A stretch of 64,000 nucleotides of DNA from Myxacorys almedinensis A. GTDB lineage: Bacteria > Cyanobacteriota > Cyanobacteriia > Leptolyngbyales > Leptolyngbyaceae. The notes under the pieces were generated by a model, which saw nothing but the letters and a program-made list of their open reading frames with translations, did not search any database and was not told the origin of the DNA. Positions 28,066-36,661 of the stretch are shown here, piece after piece. Location of the stretch: the NCBI RefSeq assembly GCF_010091945.1, contig NZ_WVIE01000011.1:97676-161675 (forward strand). The letters run 5' to 3'. The position numbers were made by a program, and so were the translations under genes. Positions within the stretch are counted from its first letter, which is position 1; each line of letters opens with the position of its first letter.

Positions 28066-28421
28066 CTATGCCAACACTAATATACTTTCCGATTTTCGCT
28101 CTTCAAACTGAATCATCGTGTCAAAGTTGTCTCGCAAAATCTGAACAATTTTTGATGTTGGACAATTGCCAACCCGAAGATAGATAAACTTCGGTGGATG
28201 ACCATACAGCAAACTACGCTGATGCCATACAGCAAACTACGCTGATGAAAGTCGGAATCTTTGGAAACAATGACAAAATCATTTGCCTTTGCATATTCCC
28301 AAATGATGCCATCATCAGTATTTGTAAGCGCCAAGGTTTTGCCATGCTCAGAACTAGGATACAAATCGATAATCCTGCAAACAATCCGGTCTGAAAGATT
28401 CTCATCAAAAAGCAGTTTCAC
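28066..28421 (-). pseudogene. DUF5615 PIN-like toxin broken by a tandem duplication
   Basis: The start MKLLFDENLSDRIVCRIIDLYP and the DSDFHQRSLLYG segment identify a DUF5615 PIN-like toxin. A precise 23-bp tandem duplication (28202-28224 and 28225-28247) then shifts the frame, giving a wrong tail that stops at 28113. If one copy is removed in thought, the frame continues as HPPKFIYLRVGNCPTSKIVQ and ends at 28066 as the family expects. The first frame overlaps the antitoxin gene by four bases. Confidence 0.85.
28202..28247. repeat. Exact 23-bp tandem duplication
   Basis: The 23-base unit beginning CCATACAGCAAACTACGC is present twice without a mismatch, which suggests a recent slippage or repair event. 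23 is not a multiple of three, so it frameshifts the DUF5615 gene around it. Confidence 0.95.
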
Positions 28422-28642
28422 AGCGATGCCACAAACAACTTCTTCTCACGATCCGCTGCAAAAGCAAGACAAGCTTTAATATCTTCTGAGGTAAGCTCAG
28501 AAAAATCTTCCAAAATTTCTGCTTCGGTCATCCCGCCTGCCAGATATTCTAAGATGTCATACACAGTGATTCGCATACCCCGGATACACGGCTTGCCGCT
28601 GCGCTTTCCAGGCTCGATCGTAATAATATCTTGGTAGTCCAT
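28418..28642 (-). CDS. DUF433 antitoxin
   Basis: The 74-residue protein has the DUF433 signature, GKRSGKPCIRGMRITVYDILEYLAGGMT followed by EILEDFSELTSEDIKACLAFAADRE. Proteins of this family bind DNA and pair with DUF5615 toxins. It overlaps the toxin frame by four bases. The antitoxin is intact although the toxin is broken, the direction of decay that a cell tolerates. Confidence 0.92.
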   Translation of the reverse strand: MDYQDIITIEPGKRSGKPCIRGMRITVYDILEYLAGGMTEAEILEDFSELTSEDIKACLAFAADREKKLFVASL

Positions 28643-28837
28643 AAAAGGGCATGAGGGAAAAATGTCTACTTAGCATTATAACCGAGAACTCTTTCTGCCC
28701 GCAGACAGAGCATACTTCTACAGCTTAACTGCGCTGTGCTGAGCAGCCTCTGCCGAGGACTTCACTAGGATGATTTGATTTTAACCCAGGGTCAAAGGCG
28801 CTAAAATTTAGCTTATCCAAGGTAAAAGCAATCTTCT

Positions 28838-29404
28838 ATGACCATTGCCGTTCCTCAACCCCTTACGTTAGAGCAGTTTTTGCAACTGCCCTACATTGAA
28901 GAGTCACCCGCTTGGGAATTTATACAGAGAGAAGCCGTTCAGAAGCCAATGTCTGGAGGAAAGCACAGTCGTTTACAATCCCGTTTGGGGGCAGCTATCA
29001 ATGCAATCGATTCCCCTTACGAGGCATTTTCCGAATTGCGCTGCACAGTGGGTGGACGATCGATTGTTCCAGATTTAGTGGTTCTGGCAAAGAGCCAGAT
29101 TCCCATGGACTCCAACGGAGAAATTATCAGTACAGGAATCAGCGTTGCGCCGAATTGGATCATTGAGATATTGTCCCCCGACCAGAGCCAGATGAAGGTG
29201 ACTCGCAATATTTTGCACAGCTTGCGCCACGGGGGGCAGATAGGCTGGCTGATTGATCCGGATGAGCGCGTCGTGTTGGTTTATCGCCCGGATTGCTTAC
29301 CCGAAGAGTTGACCGAGGATACCCAACTTCCCTGTTTACCTGGGGTTGATTTGGCGTTGACTGTAGAGCAACTGTTTGGTTGGCTAAGGGTGAGTGGAAA
29401 CTAA
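28838..29404 (+). CDS. Uma2-family putative PD-(D/E)XK endonuclease
   Basis: This 188-residue protein shows the Uma2 (PF05685) pattern: TLEQFLQLPYIEESPAWEFI with the N-terminal Glu, VPDLVVL with the catalytic Asp, and NWIIEILSPDQS with the E-x-L form of the core. Uma2 genes are very numerous in cyanobacteria and have no proven role. It lies on the opposite strand between AraC B and the DUF433 pair and ends 2 bp before the AraC B stop. Confidence 0.9.
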   Translation: MTIAVPQPLTLEQFLQLPYIEESPAWEFIQREAVQKPMSGGKHSRLQSRLGAAINAIDSPYEAFSELRCTVGGRSIVPDLVVLAKSQIPMDSNGEIISTGISVAPNWIIEILSPDQSQMKVTRNILHSLRHGGQIGWLIDPDERVVLVYRPDCLPEELTEDTQLPCLPGVDLALTVEQLFGWLRVSGN

Positions 29405-29406
29405 CA

Positions 29407-30396
29407 TCAAAGCCCTAGCCCTATTTTGCCCTTTATCACGTAGGCTTTGGGATTCACGCCAAACTGTTTGCGGAAGGCGGCTGCAAAATGACTCTGGTTT
29501 GCGTATCCCACTGCTTGAGCCGCTTCTCTAACGTTCATGCGTCGTTCTGTTAGCAATTGTCGTGCCGTTTCCATACGGTGCTGATGCAGGTAGCCAAACA
29601 CCGTTGTGCCAAACACCTGCTGGAAGCCAACCTTCAGTTTGTAATCATTCAAGCTAATTTGCCGCGCCAACTCCATCAGCGAGGGTGGATGATCTAGATT
29701 CGCTTTGAGAATTTTTTCGGCAACATAGATGCGATCGACGTCATCCGGCTTCAGCAAACATAGGGTTCCTGGTGATCTTTCTGTTGCTTTAATTTGCTCT
29801 AACTTCAACGCAATCAGTTCTAAACACTTACTTTCGAGATAAATTTGCTTGGTTTTTCCTTGAAATGGACAATTGAAAATTTGTTCCAACGGCGATCGCA
29901 TCGCAGGTGTGATGACATTGATTTCATCGAAACAATTTCTATTGCAATCTTCAATATGTTGTCTAATTTCTACTGGTAGTTCTTCTAATGTCTCGGTAAT
30001 CAGTTGAAATAATGCATCGGGAGCCTCTAAATGCACATCAACCTTATACACTGGATCATTGGCGTAAGTGATCCATGTGCCTTCTCCTTCATAGGCTCCC
30101 CATTCAATAAAGTTTTCTCCGGTATGCTTACCACTGCAATTACCCGATAGGTTAAATCCAAATTCCCACGCTGCACCAAACACTTCATCTCTAATATACA
30201 AATCATGATGCAGTTGATAATTAAACAGAGCTAGATTGATTTCTCGCAGTTGAATAAATTGAATATACCCCTCTCCAAATTGCTCAGGCACAACCTCAAT
30301 CTGCTCGCAATACCCTGAATGGCTAGATACCAAGGGAGCAGGATTGCACGCTCTCCATAACTCGTCGTAATCTGTGCGTGAAATAGTGATTGCCAT
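29407..30396 (-). CDS. PchR-like AraC-family regulator (module B)
   Basis: The 329-residue regulator is the paralogue of the module A regulator, sharing the start MAITISRTDYDELW and the C-terminal LMELARQISLNDYKLKVGFQQVFGTTVFGYLHQHRMETARQLL. The second helix pair is VREAAQAVGYANQSHFAAAFRKQFG. It very probably controls receptor B at 25173, from which it is now separated by inserted genes. The central ligand-sensing half differs more from copy A than the DNA-binding half. Confidence 0.92.
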   Translation of the reverse strand: MAITISRTDYDELWRACNPAPLVSSHSGYCEQIEVVPEQFGEGYIQFIQLREINLALFNYQLHHDLYIRDEVFGAAWEFGFNLSGNCSGKHTGENFIEWGAYEGEGTWITYANDPVYKVDVHLEAPDALFQLITETLEELPVEIRQHIEDCNRNCFDEINVITPAMRSPLEQIFNCPFQGKTKQIYLESKCLELIALKLEQIKATERSPGTLCLLKPDDVDRIYVAEKILKANLDHPPSLMELARQISLNDYKLKVGFQQVFGTTVFGYLHQHRMETARQLLTERRMNVREAAQAVGYANQSHFAAAFRKQFGVNPKAYVIKGKIGLGL

Positions 30397-30445
30397 GATA
30401 GGTTTAAGGATGACTTTCGCAAACAGGCTTTAGCTAATGATACTA

Positions 30446-30474
30446 ATTCTCAACTAAACTGGAGCAATAGTCAA
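30446..30474 (-). promoter_or_regulatory. Promoter of the module B AraC gene with Fur-like dyad
   Basis: TTGACT (30469-30474) and GAGAAT (30446-30451) are 17 bases apart on the minus strand. The -10 is part of TGAGAATTAGTATCA, which fits the 7-1-7 Fur consensus TGATAATNATTATCA at most positions. RNA polymerase and Fur would compete for it. The rest of the 200-bp spacer to 30597 contains a short protein-like frame (KHQEVPPGDKIASFVGLS) that may be a gene remnant. Confidence 0.6.
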
Positions 30475-30597
30475 GTAGTCGTATCAGGTTAGCCCCATGA
30501 CGACGAATCGAGCTTCTGTTTAACATCTTCTCTAGCAGATGATTTACTAAGCCCAACAAAACTTGCGATTTTGTCTCCTGGCGGCACTTCTTGGTGC

Positions 30598-31632
30598 TTA
30601 AACAGATTTTTTAACCATTGCACCCTGTTGGACAAGCTGGCTAACCCGATATTGTTTGGTTTCTTCTACAGGCTGATCATTACCTGATTGCCATTGAGTC
30701 ATCACTGTGCCACAGACCTCAATCCTAGCCTCGTACACGCCTATGTCATTGCCATCCGGTGAGGCATACTCAATGCGTACCTCTGCCCAGTCGGGTTCTT
30801 CATCGTCGTTGTGAGTGGGTGCAATAGCGATCGTTTCTCCTCGTTTGAGGTAATTCAACCATTTCCAGCCTTCTTGCATCCAAATCTCTCGTTCTGCAAT
30901 TTGTTCAAACTGCTTTAATCCACACCAGCCCCGGTAAAAGGAACGCAAGTCTGCAACAGAACCATTGTGATGCACTAACGAATCCAAGATTTCAGGTTCT
31001 AAGTGCCCCCAATAGCGTCCTTCGGGCAAGTCAACCAGGGTAGGTGCAAAGACGTGTCCTCCAAAGTGGCTACATCGCCAAACGCGCAATCTTCCTCCAG
31101 AGTTTGCGGCATGGTCATTGCGTAATCGTTCGTAAATCGGAAAGCCAAAGCGGGCACAGGCAACATCTACAGTGCCGTGGGTACACACCATCAACTCTCG
31201 AATATGCTTGGTTTGCTGTTGATAGGCGGCAAAGTGAGGCAGTTGGTCTGGCTGCTGTAGCAAGGCAGTTGCGAGGGAAAGAATTTGCTCGGTGGGGACG
31301 ATAAACTCTTGCTTTTCAAATTGAGCAAATAATCCGGCTGGACGGTGATAGTAGAGAATGCGGGTTTTGTCTGGAATGGAATACGCGCGATCGGGGGCAA
31401 TCAGCAGGGGACGAATCCAGAGACCGTGTTCGTCATGTAGCGGTTTGATCAGGTCATGGTAAATCGGATGCAAGATGGGATGTTCTTGCCAGGACGATCG
31501 CTCCCAGGGTTGGGGCATTTCGATGATGAACCAGCGATCGTACTGCCATGCGGAACCAATGGGATCATGTCCATTGGCTTTAGAAATCTCGGAACAGAAT
31601 TGGCAATGGTTACGACTTCTGTTAGCTGTCAT
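30598..31632 (-). CDS. Sucrase/ferredoxin-like thioredoxin-fold protein
   Basis: The 344-residue protein belongs to PF06999. The C-terminal half has the [2Fe-2S]-type ligands of thioredoxin-like ferredoxins, C150 and C159 (CTHGTVDVAC) and C187 with H193 (WRCSHFGGHVFAPT). C10 and C13 form an extra CxxC near the start. It overlaps the binding-protein gene by four bases and is the last gene of module C. It takes the place that DUF1636 proteins take in modules A and B. Family members are mostly uncharacterised; a reductase role toward ferric-siderophore is inferred. Confidence 0.88.
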   Translation of the reverse strand: MTANRSRNHCQFCSEISKANGHDPIGSAWQYDRWFIIEMPQPWERSSWQEHPILHPIYHDLIKPLHDEHGLWIRPLLIAPDRAYSIPDKTRILYYHRPAGLFAQFEKQEFIVPTEQILSLATALLQQPDQLPHFAAYQQQTKHIRELMVCTHGTVDVACARFGFPIYERLRNDHAANSGGRLRVWRCSHFGGHVFAPTLVDLPEGRYWGHLEPEILDSLVHHNGSVADLRSFYRGWCGLKQFEQIAEREIWMQEGWKWLNYLKRGETIAIAPTHNDDEEPDWAEVRIEYASPDGNDIGVYEARIEVCGTVMTQWQSGNDQPVEETKQYRVSQLVQQGAMVKKSV

Positions 31633-32630
31633 GGGTTTGACTCCTTCACCAGATATTTGAACAAGTCATCAAGAATGTGATTCGCTCCTAATGGCCCGGC
31701 TACTATCCAATTTTGCGGCTCTACAGTATAAACTCGCGCCGATTCCACTGCTTCTAACCGATTCCAAAGTAGAGTTTTTTGATATCGTGCCAGTTCATCA
31801 CCTGACTCATGAACAAGAAAAATCACATCAGCATCATGAGCAGAGAGTTGTTCTAGGCTAAGGTTGAGCCGAGTTACGGACTGCGATTGAGCAGTAGGGC
31901 GTTGAAGTCCTGCATCTTGGAGAACTTCACCCATCGTCGTCTCCTGTCCAAAAGTCTTGAAAGTGGAATTTTGAATCGCTAAGAGTGATACAACAAGAGT
32001 ATTCAACCTATCTCCCATTGCCTGGTGAAATTGTTGAATACGTTCCTGGTAACTCGCTAAAACTTGTCGAGCAGGCTGAGTTCGATCGAGCAAAGTGGCA
32101 AGAGCATAAAAGTTACTTTTGAAGCTCTTGCTGCTTTCCCAACGTATCAGAATTGTCGGTGCGATCGCATCTAGTAGCTTATAGATATCTTGGTGAAATT
32201 CTCGTCCAATGATCAAATCTGGTCGTAGTTGCAAAATTGTTTCTAGATCAGGATGATTAGAGCTTCCCACAAAGATGAGATTTTTCGCGGTATCAGGTGC
32301 AATTCCACGGAGCATGGGTTGCCCATTGCTGCCTGGGTAGGTAGCAACCGCAATCGGGTTCAGCCCTAAAGCTAACAGTGGATCGAGCAAAGTCGAGTCA
32401 TGCAGCACGACAATACGCTGAGGTTGGCGAGGAATACAAGTCTCACCCAGCCAATGCTTTACAACCCGACAGTCTCCAATGCTAACTAGCCTTTCTTGCA
32501 CACCTGATTGCTTTATCTCAGGCAGATGACCATAGCAGGATGTAACCATAAAAAGGGTGCAGATCAGAAAAATATAGAACTTGACCCAGCGATTACCCCG
32601 TAGGGAGAACTGCTTCGCATCGCACCGCAT
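31629..32630 (-). CDS. FecB-like iron-siderophore binding lipoprotein (module C)
   Basis: This 333-residue protein has a signal peptide with lipobox VTSC, CRVVKHWLGETCIPRQPQRIVVL, LRPDLIIGREFHQ and the ANHILDDLFKYLV C-terminus of the FecB/FhuD fold. It starts 3 bp after the receptor stop and overlaps the ferredoxin-like gene by four bases. It is clearly more distant from the A and B proteins than these are from each other, so module C is not part of the recent duplication. Confidence 0.92.
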   Translation of the reverse strand: MRCDAKQFSLRGNRWVKFYIFLICTLFMVTSCYGHLPEIKQSGVQERLVSIGDCRVVKHWLGETCIPRQPQRIVVLHDSTLLDPLLALGLNPIAVATYPGSNGQPMLRGIAPDTAKNLIFVGSSNHPDLETILQLRPDLIIGREFHQDIYKLLDAIAPTILIRWESSKSFKSNFYALATLLDRTQPARQVLASYQERIQQFHQAMGDRLNTLVVSLLAIQNSTFKTFGQETTMGEVLQDAGLQRPTAQSQSVTRLNLSLEQLSAHDADVIFLVHESGDELARYQKTLLWNRLEAVESARVYTVEPQNWIVAGPLGANHILDDLFKYLVKESNP

Positions 32631-32633
32631 ACG

Positions 32634-35177
32634 CTAGAACCGATAGACAATACTTCCCACCACACTACGAGGAGCACCTGGATAAACATCCCCAAATGTC
32701 CCATCATAGTACCGTTCATTAAATAGATTTTTTAGATTGAGTTGCACTGTTAGATCAGGATTATTCAAGCGGTAAGCCATCAGAAAGTCAACCGTTACGT
32801 AACCTGGTAACTGATAGTTGTTAGTCAAGCTATCCCAACGCTCTCCCACATAAAACACTCCACCCCCTAAGCTTAAGCCTCTGAGACTGCCATCAAAATC
32901 ATATTTTGTCCATAAGCTGAAGCGATGAGGAGAAGCTGTAGGCAATCGATTCCCGATTGGAAAACGATTATCTTCCGTAATTTTGGCATCTAAATAGCTA
33001 TAGGAAGCAATAATACTCCAATTGGGTGTAATCCTCCCCGTAACATCTAACTCAATTCCCTGGCTTTCTTGTTCTCCAGTTTGCACGCTGAATCGGGAAC
33101 TATTTGGATCAGGCGTAAGAACGTTGCTACGATTGATCTTGAAGAACGCCAGTGATGCTCCCAAAGCACCATTCAAAAATTCAGTTTTAGCACCCACTTC
33201 ATACTGGGTACTAAACGTTGGGTCGAAAGGATTTCCGGTCGCATCAACACCAGAATTAATTTGGAATGAACGGCTGTAGCTAGCATACAGCGACAGCCAG
33301 TTTGCCGGTTGATAAATCATTCCCAGTCGAGGGCTAAAATCTTCGACGGTTTGATCGCGCACTAGTTGATTAGTGAGTCGATTTGATTGTTGGAGCAAAG
33401 CATTGTTATAACGACCCCCTAACAATATTTTTAGATTATCAGTTAGGGAAATCAAATCTTGTATAAAAAATCCAAAGCGACGTTCCGGAAGCGTAGCAGA
33501 ATTCCGAACTGTAAACTCTCTAGTTGTGCGACCGTAAATGGGATCTTCGATGTCTAGAAAAGAACTTTGACCATCAAAGTTGGTAAATGGTAAATTCCGA
33601 TAGAAGTAGTCTATACCTACAACCACTTCGTGACCAATAGAACCAGTTTTGAAGTTGCCAATTAAGTCTACTTCGCCGAAATAGTAGTTGACTGTTTGCT
33701 CTGAAGCACGTTGCGATCGCTCTAGTGTCCGTCCATCTGATCCTAAGCTATCTGCTTCCGTAGTCTGGATAAAATCACGACTTGCATCAATAAAGTTGAA
33801 GATCTTGCGTATCTTCCAGTTGTCACTCAATCCATGCTCTAAGGTAGATAAAACCGAGAGATAGCGCGATTCAAATTCATCATTGGGTTCATTCAGCAAT
33901 TGGCTGATTGGAAGCTGACGAATACGCTCAAAAGAGGCTCCTGGTAGCAGTAGACCGGAATCAGTAATGCGATCGTCTTTGCGGTACTCTAGTTCTACTG
34001 TCCAACGAGTGCGATCGGCGATCTGCCAGCTAATCACGGGCGCAATGAAGAAGGTACGATTGTTGATAAAGTCCCGAAAACTATTGGCATCTTCATAGGA
34101 CGCATTCAAGCGATATAAAAGCGTCTTCTCAGGATTCAAAGGACCTGACAAATCGATCGCTCCTCGATAAAAACCATAGCTTCCAACATTTGCTTCAACT
34201 TGAGCAAACGGTTCAGATAACGGCTGCTTCGTCACCAAATTGATAATGCCACCGGGAGCTAAATCGCCAAACAATACTGAAGCTGGACCCTTCAAGACTT
34301 CTACTCGATCGGTGTTGGAATTGAGAGCAAATCCAACGAAATTAGGAAATTCAATCCCGTTCCGCCGATAGTTACCTGTATTGCTGCCCAAAAAACCTCG
34401 TAAAACGAGTTGATCATAGGTGCCAAATGCAGAACCACCAGAAGTCACTCCACTAATATTTCGTAGGGCTTCTGTCAGCGTATTCACTTTTTGATCTTGC
34501 AGCACTTCTTGAGGTACAACCTGAATCGACTGAGGAATGTCGCGGATGGGCGTATTAGTTCGGGTTGCGGTCGAGGTATTGGGCACTCGATAACGATTCT
34601 GCTCACCCGTCACCACAATTTCTTCATCCGGTTCATCTGCTTCTGGGTTAAGGCTGTAGGCAACCTCTCCAGTGTTGAGGGTCACCTCTATCGTGGGGAG
34701 CGCCTCCTTGCCCGTCACGCTTACCCGAATGCCGCTCACCGTCTGCTGCACAACTTGTACACTCGCAATATCGTCGGTCGGATTCTCAGCAGTAAAGGGC
34801 TGTCTCTCCGGCAATGCCAGCACTGCATTGGGAATATCAGCAATCAAGGTATTGCCTTCGCGTCGAAACTGCGTGGCATCCACTTGCAGGGGTTTGCCCT
34901 CTGCCGTTTGTAACACAATCTCCAACCCACGCTCGGTGCGGTTGAGGTTCACTTGGTTCACCTGAACAGTCACCGCTTCGATTTGGGCAATCCACTCTTT
35001 GAGAGTCGTAGCGGGATGGGTGCGATCGCGCCCCACTTCCCCATTCTCTAACGCCTTGATCTCAGCCCATCCTGGCAATGCCAATCCACCCACTAAACTG
35101 CTTGCTAAGATTACCAGCCATCCAGAAAACTGAACCGCACTCATCTGCCGCGACTTGATTCCGCTCATCTTCCACAC
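32634..35177 (-). CDS. TonB-dependent siderophore receptor with AMIN domain (module C)
   Basis: The protein is about 847 residues with signal peptide, AMIN domain, EEIVVTGEQNRYRVPNTSTATRTN, plug (IRDIPQSIQVVPQEVLQD, VEVLKGPASVLFGDLAPGG) and barrel ending SIVYRF. GTG 35177 gives the same M-W-K-M-S start as receptor B; TTG 35180 is possible. The plug and AMIN domain are close to receptors A, B and D while the barrel loops differ, suggesting a different siderophore. The regulator gene ends 96 bp upstream. Confidence 0.95.
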   Translation of the reverse strand: MWKMSGIKSRQMSAVQFSGWLVILASSLVGGLALPGWAEIKALENGEVGRDRTHPATTLKEWIAQIEAVTVQVNQVNLNRTERGLEIVLQTAEGKPLQVDATQFRREGNTLIADIPNAVLALPERQPFTAENPTDDIASVQVVQQTVSGIRVSVTGKEALPTIEVTLNTGEVAYSLNPEADEPDEEIVVTGEQNRYRVPNTSTATRTNTPIRDIPQSIQVVPQEVLQDQKVNTLTEALRNISGVTSGGSAFGTYDQLVLRGFLGSNTGNYRRNGIEFPNFVGFALNSNTDRVEVLKGPASVLFGDLAPGGIINLVTKQPLSEPFAQVEANVGSYGFYRGAIDLSGPLNPEKTLLYRLNASYEDANSFRDFINNRTFFIAPVISWQIADRTRWTVELEYRKDDRITDSGLLLPGASFERIRQLPISQLLNEPNDEFESRYLSVLSTLEHGLSDNWKIRKIFNFIDASRDFIQTTEADSLGSDGRTLERSQRASEQTVNYYFGEVDLIGNFKTGSIGHEVVVGIDYFYRNLPFTNFDGQSSFLDIEDPIYGRTTREFTVRNSATLPERRFGFFIQDLISLTDNLKILLGGRYNNALLQQSNRLTNQLVRDQTVEDFSPRLGMIYQPANWLSLYASYSRSFQINSGVDATGNPFDPTFSTQYEVGAKTEFLNGALGASLAFFKINRSNVLTPDPNSSRFSVQTGEQESQGIELDVTGRITPNWSIIASYSYLDAKITEDNRFPIGNRLPTASPHRFSLWTKYDFDGSLRGLSLGGGVFYVGERWDSLTNNYQLPGYVTVDFLMAYRLNNPDLTVQLNLKNLFNERYYDGTFGDVYPGAPRSVVGSIVYRF

Positions 35178-35182
35178 CAACG

Positions 35183-35211
35183 AGAGTCTTAGTTAGAATT
35201 ATTCTCAAGAA
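35183..35211 (-). promoter_or_regulatory. Receptor-gene control element (module C)
   Basis: The minus strand reads CTTGAGAATAATTCTAAC and then TAAGACTCTC, matching the element before receptor B and, less closely, receptor A. It combines a GAGAAT -10-like sequence with an AT-rich dyad and ends just before the receptor start. Confidence 0.5.
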
Positions 35212-35273
35212 GATATCGAAAAATGAGTGAAAATAATAGATCGTTTTGACTCCTAAAGGGAATTCTTTTAACG

Positions 35274-36257
35274 CTAGACGGAATTTCTATGCCGAGCTTG
35301 ATAGATTTTGGGCGTTACACCAAATTTCTTCTGGAAGGCTGCTGCAAAATAGCTGCGATTCACAAAGCCGATCGCGCGTGCCACTTCCGACACATTTAAG
35401 CGGCGTTCTTCGAGCAACCGCCGTGCCTGCTCCAAGCGATAATCATGCAGATAGCCAAAGGCGGTCTTGCCGAAACAGACGCGAAATCCTCGTTTCAGGG
35501 TGCATTCGTTCAATCCCACCTGTCGCGCCAACTCAGAGAGCGAAGGCGGATTATCGAGCCGATGCAACAGAATCTCTCTTGCGTAATGAATGCGATCGAC
35601 ATCCTCCGGCTTCAGCGGATAGAGAGCAGGTTTTACCTGACAGCGTTCTAGTTCTTGCGCCATCAGCAGCGCCATCAGTTCCCACACCTTACTTTCTAGG
35701 TAAATGCGGCGAGTAATGCCCTGAAACGGACACCGCAGCAATTGTTGCAAGGTCGTTTGCATCTCCATTGTCGTTGTCCCTGAGCCACAATAATAAGGTT
35801 CCAGGGAAGCCGGAATCAAAGGCTTTAACTCAGGTTGTAGAGTTTCTAAAGTGCTGTTCCAAAAAGTCAAAAATAGGTCTGGCTCGATGTGAACATTCAC
35901 TTCCTGCTGATGTAATGCTGTCGATTCAACCGTTTCAGCCGGAGCTAGACCACTCCCACAGAGCGAATATTGCCCAGTTGTTATGCCGTAACTTGGATTT
36001 TTAAACCCGCCTGTGAGGACAAAACAATATTGCAGGGGATGGGGGCGTTCTTGAGTTTTGACGCTCAAAGGTTGGTGCAAGTGGTAATCTGCGATCGCTA
36101 ACTCCAACCCATGGCGCAGATCAATTTCTCGCGTGAATCCATTTCCCAACGCCTCTGGAAAATGCAATACGGTCTCGAATGAGTTCGGTTCTGGATGACT
36201 GGGTTGGGTTTCACAAAATAGCGCCCAGTAGTCATCTTGAGAAAGTGCGATCGTCAT
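35274..36257 (-). CDS. PchR-like AraC-family regulator (module C)
   Basis: The 327-residue regulator has the double helix-turn-helix LSELARQVGLNECTLKRGFRVCFGKTAFGYLHDYRLEQARRLL and VSEVARAIGFVNRSYFAAAFQKKFG at its C-terminus. It precedes receptor C on the same strand. It is divergent from the next AraC gene across a 404-bp control region. Confidence 0.92.
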   Translation of the reverse strand: MTIALSQDDYWALFCETQPSHPEPNSFETVLHFPEALGNGFTREIDLRHGLELAIADYHLHQPLSVKTQERPHPLQYCFVLTGGFKNPSYGITTGQYSLCGSGLAPAETVESTALHQQEVNVHIEPDLFLTFWNSTLETLQPELKPLIPASLEPYYCGSGTTTMEMQTTLQQLLRCPFQGITRRIYLESKVWELMALLMAQELERCQVKPALYPLKPEDVDRIHYAREILLHRLDNPPSLSELARQVGLNECTLKRGFRVCFGKTAFGYLHDYRLEQARRLLEERRLNVSEVARAIGFVNRSYFAAAFQKKFGVTPKIYQARHRNSV

Positions 36258-36661
36258 GATTATCTGAACCCCAGCTACTGAAACTAATTCTTAATTATTA
36301 ATACCTTGATTCTCAAATAGATGGCAAGTCAAAGCGAATCCGACTTATGTATCAAGGGAACCGTTAAGGTGTGCCTTATCTTACTATTCGTCTATGCTCT
36401 ATCAACTCAGCACCTCGATTCATTACCTCTGAACAATGAATGATTCGAGTGGTTCGATCGCACTATTTCTTTGTTGATAGCTCTTGAAGGTGCCAGAGCG
36501 CGCGATCGCTCAGCATCATTCATGCGATCGTGATGAGTGTGATCACATAGTAGTTCTCATCATTCAATAATTTGTCACTGCAATCTTATTGCAAACTAAT
36601 ACTAATTAGGTCAAGATACTCTTGAGGCTTGCATCCTGCTTTGTCAGCGTAATAGAACATT
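36258..36661. promoter_or_regulatory. Divergent control region between two AraC genes
   Basis: This 404-bp spacer has no gene. On the minus strand TTGAGA (36311-36316) and TAAGAA (36288-36293), 17 bases apart, fit the module C AraC promoter. On the plus strand TTGTCA (36572-36577) and ACTAAT (36595-36600), also 17 bases apart, fit the module D AraC promoter. AT-rich half-dyads (ACTAATACTAATTAGG) follow the second. Several GCGATCGC-type sites lie in the middle. Confidence 0.5.
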
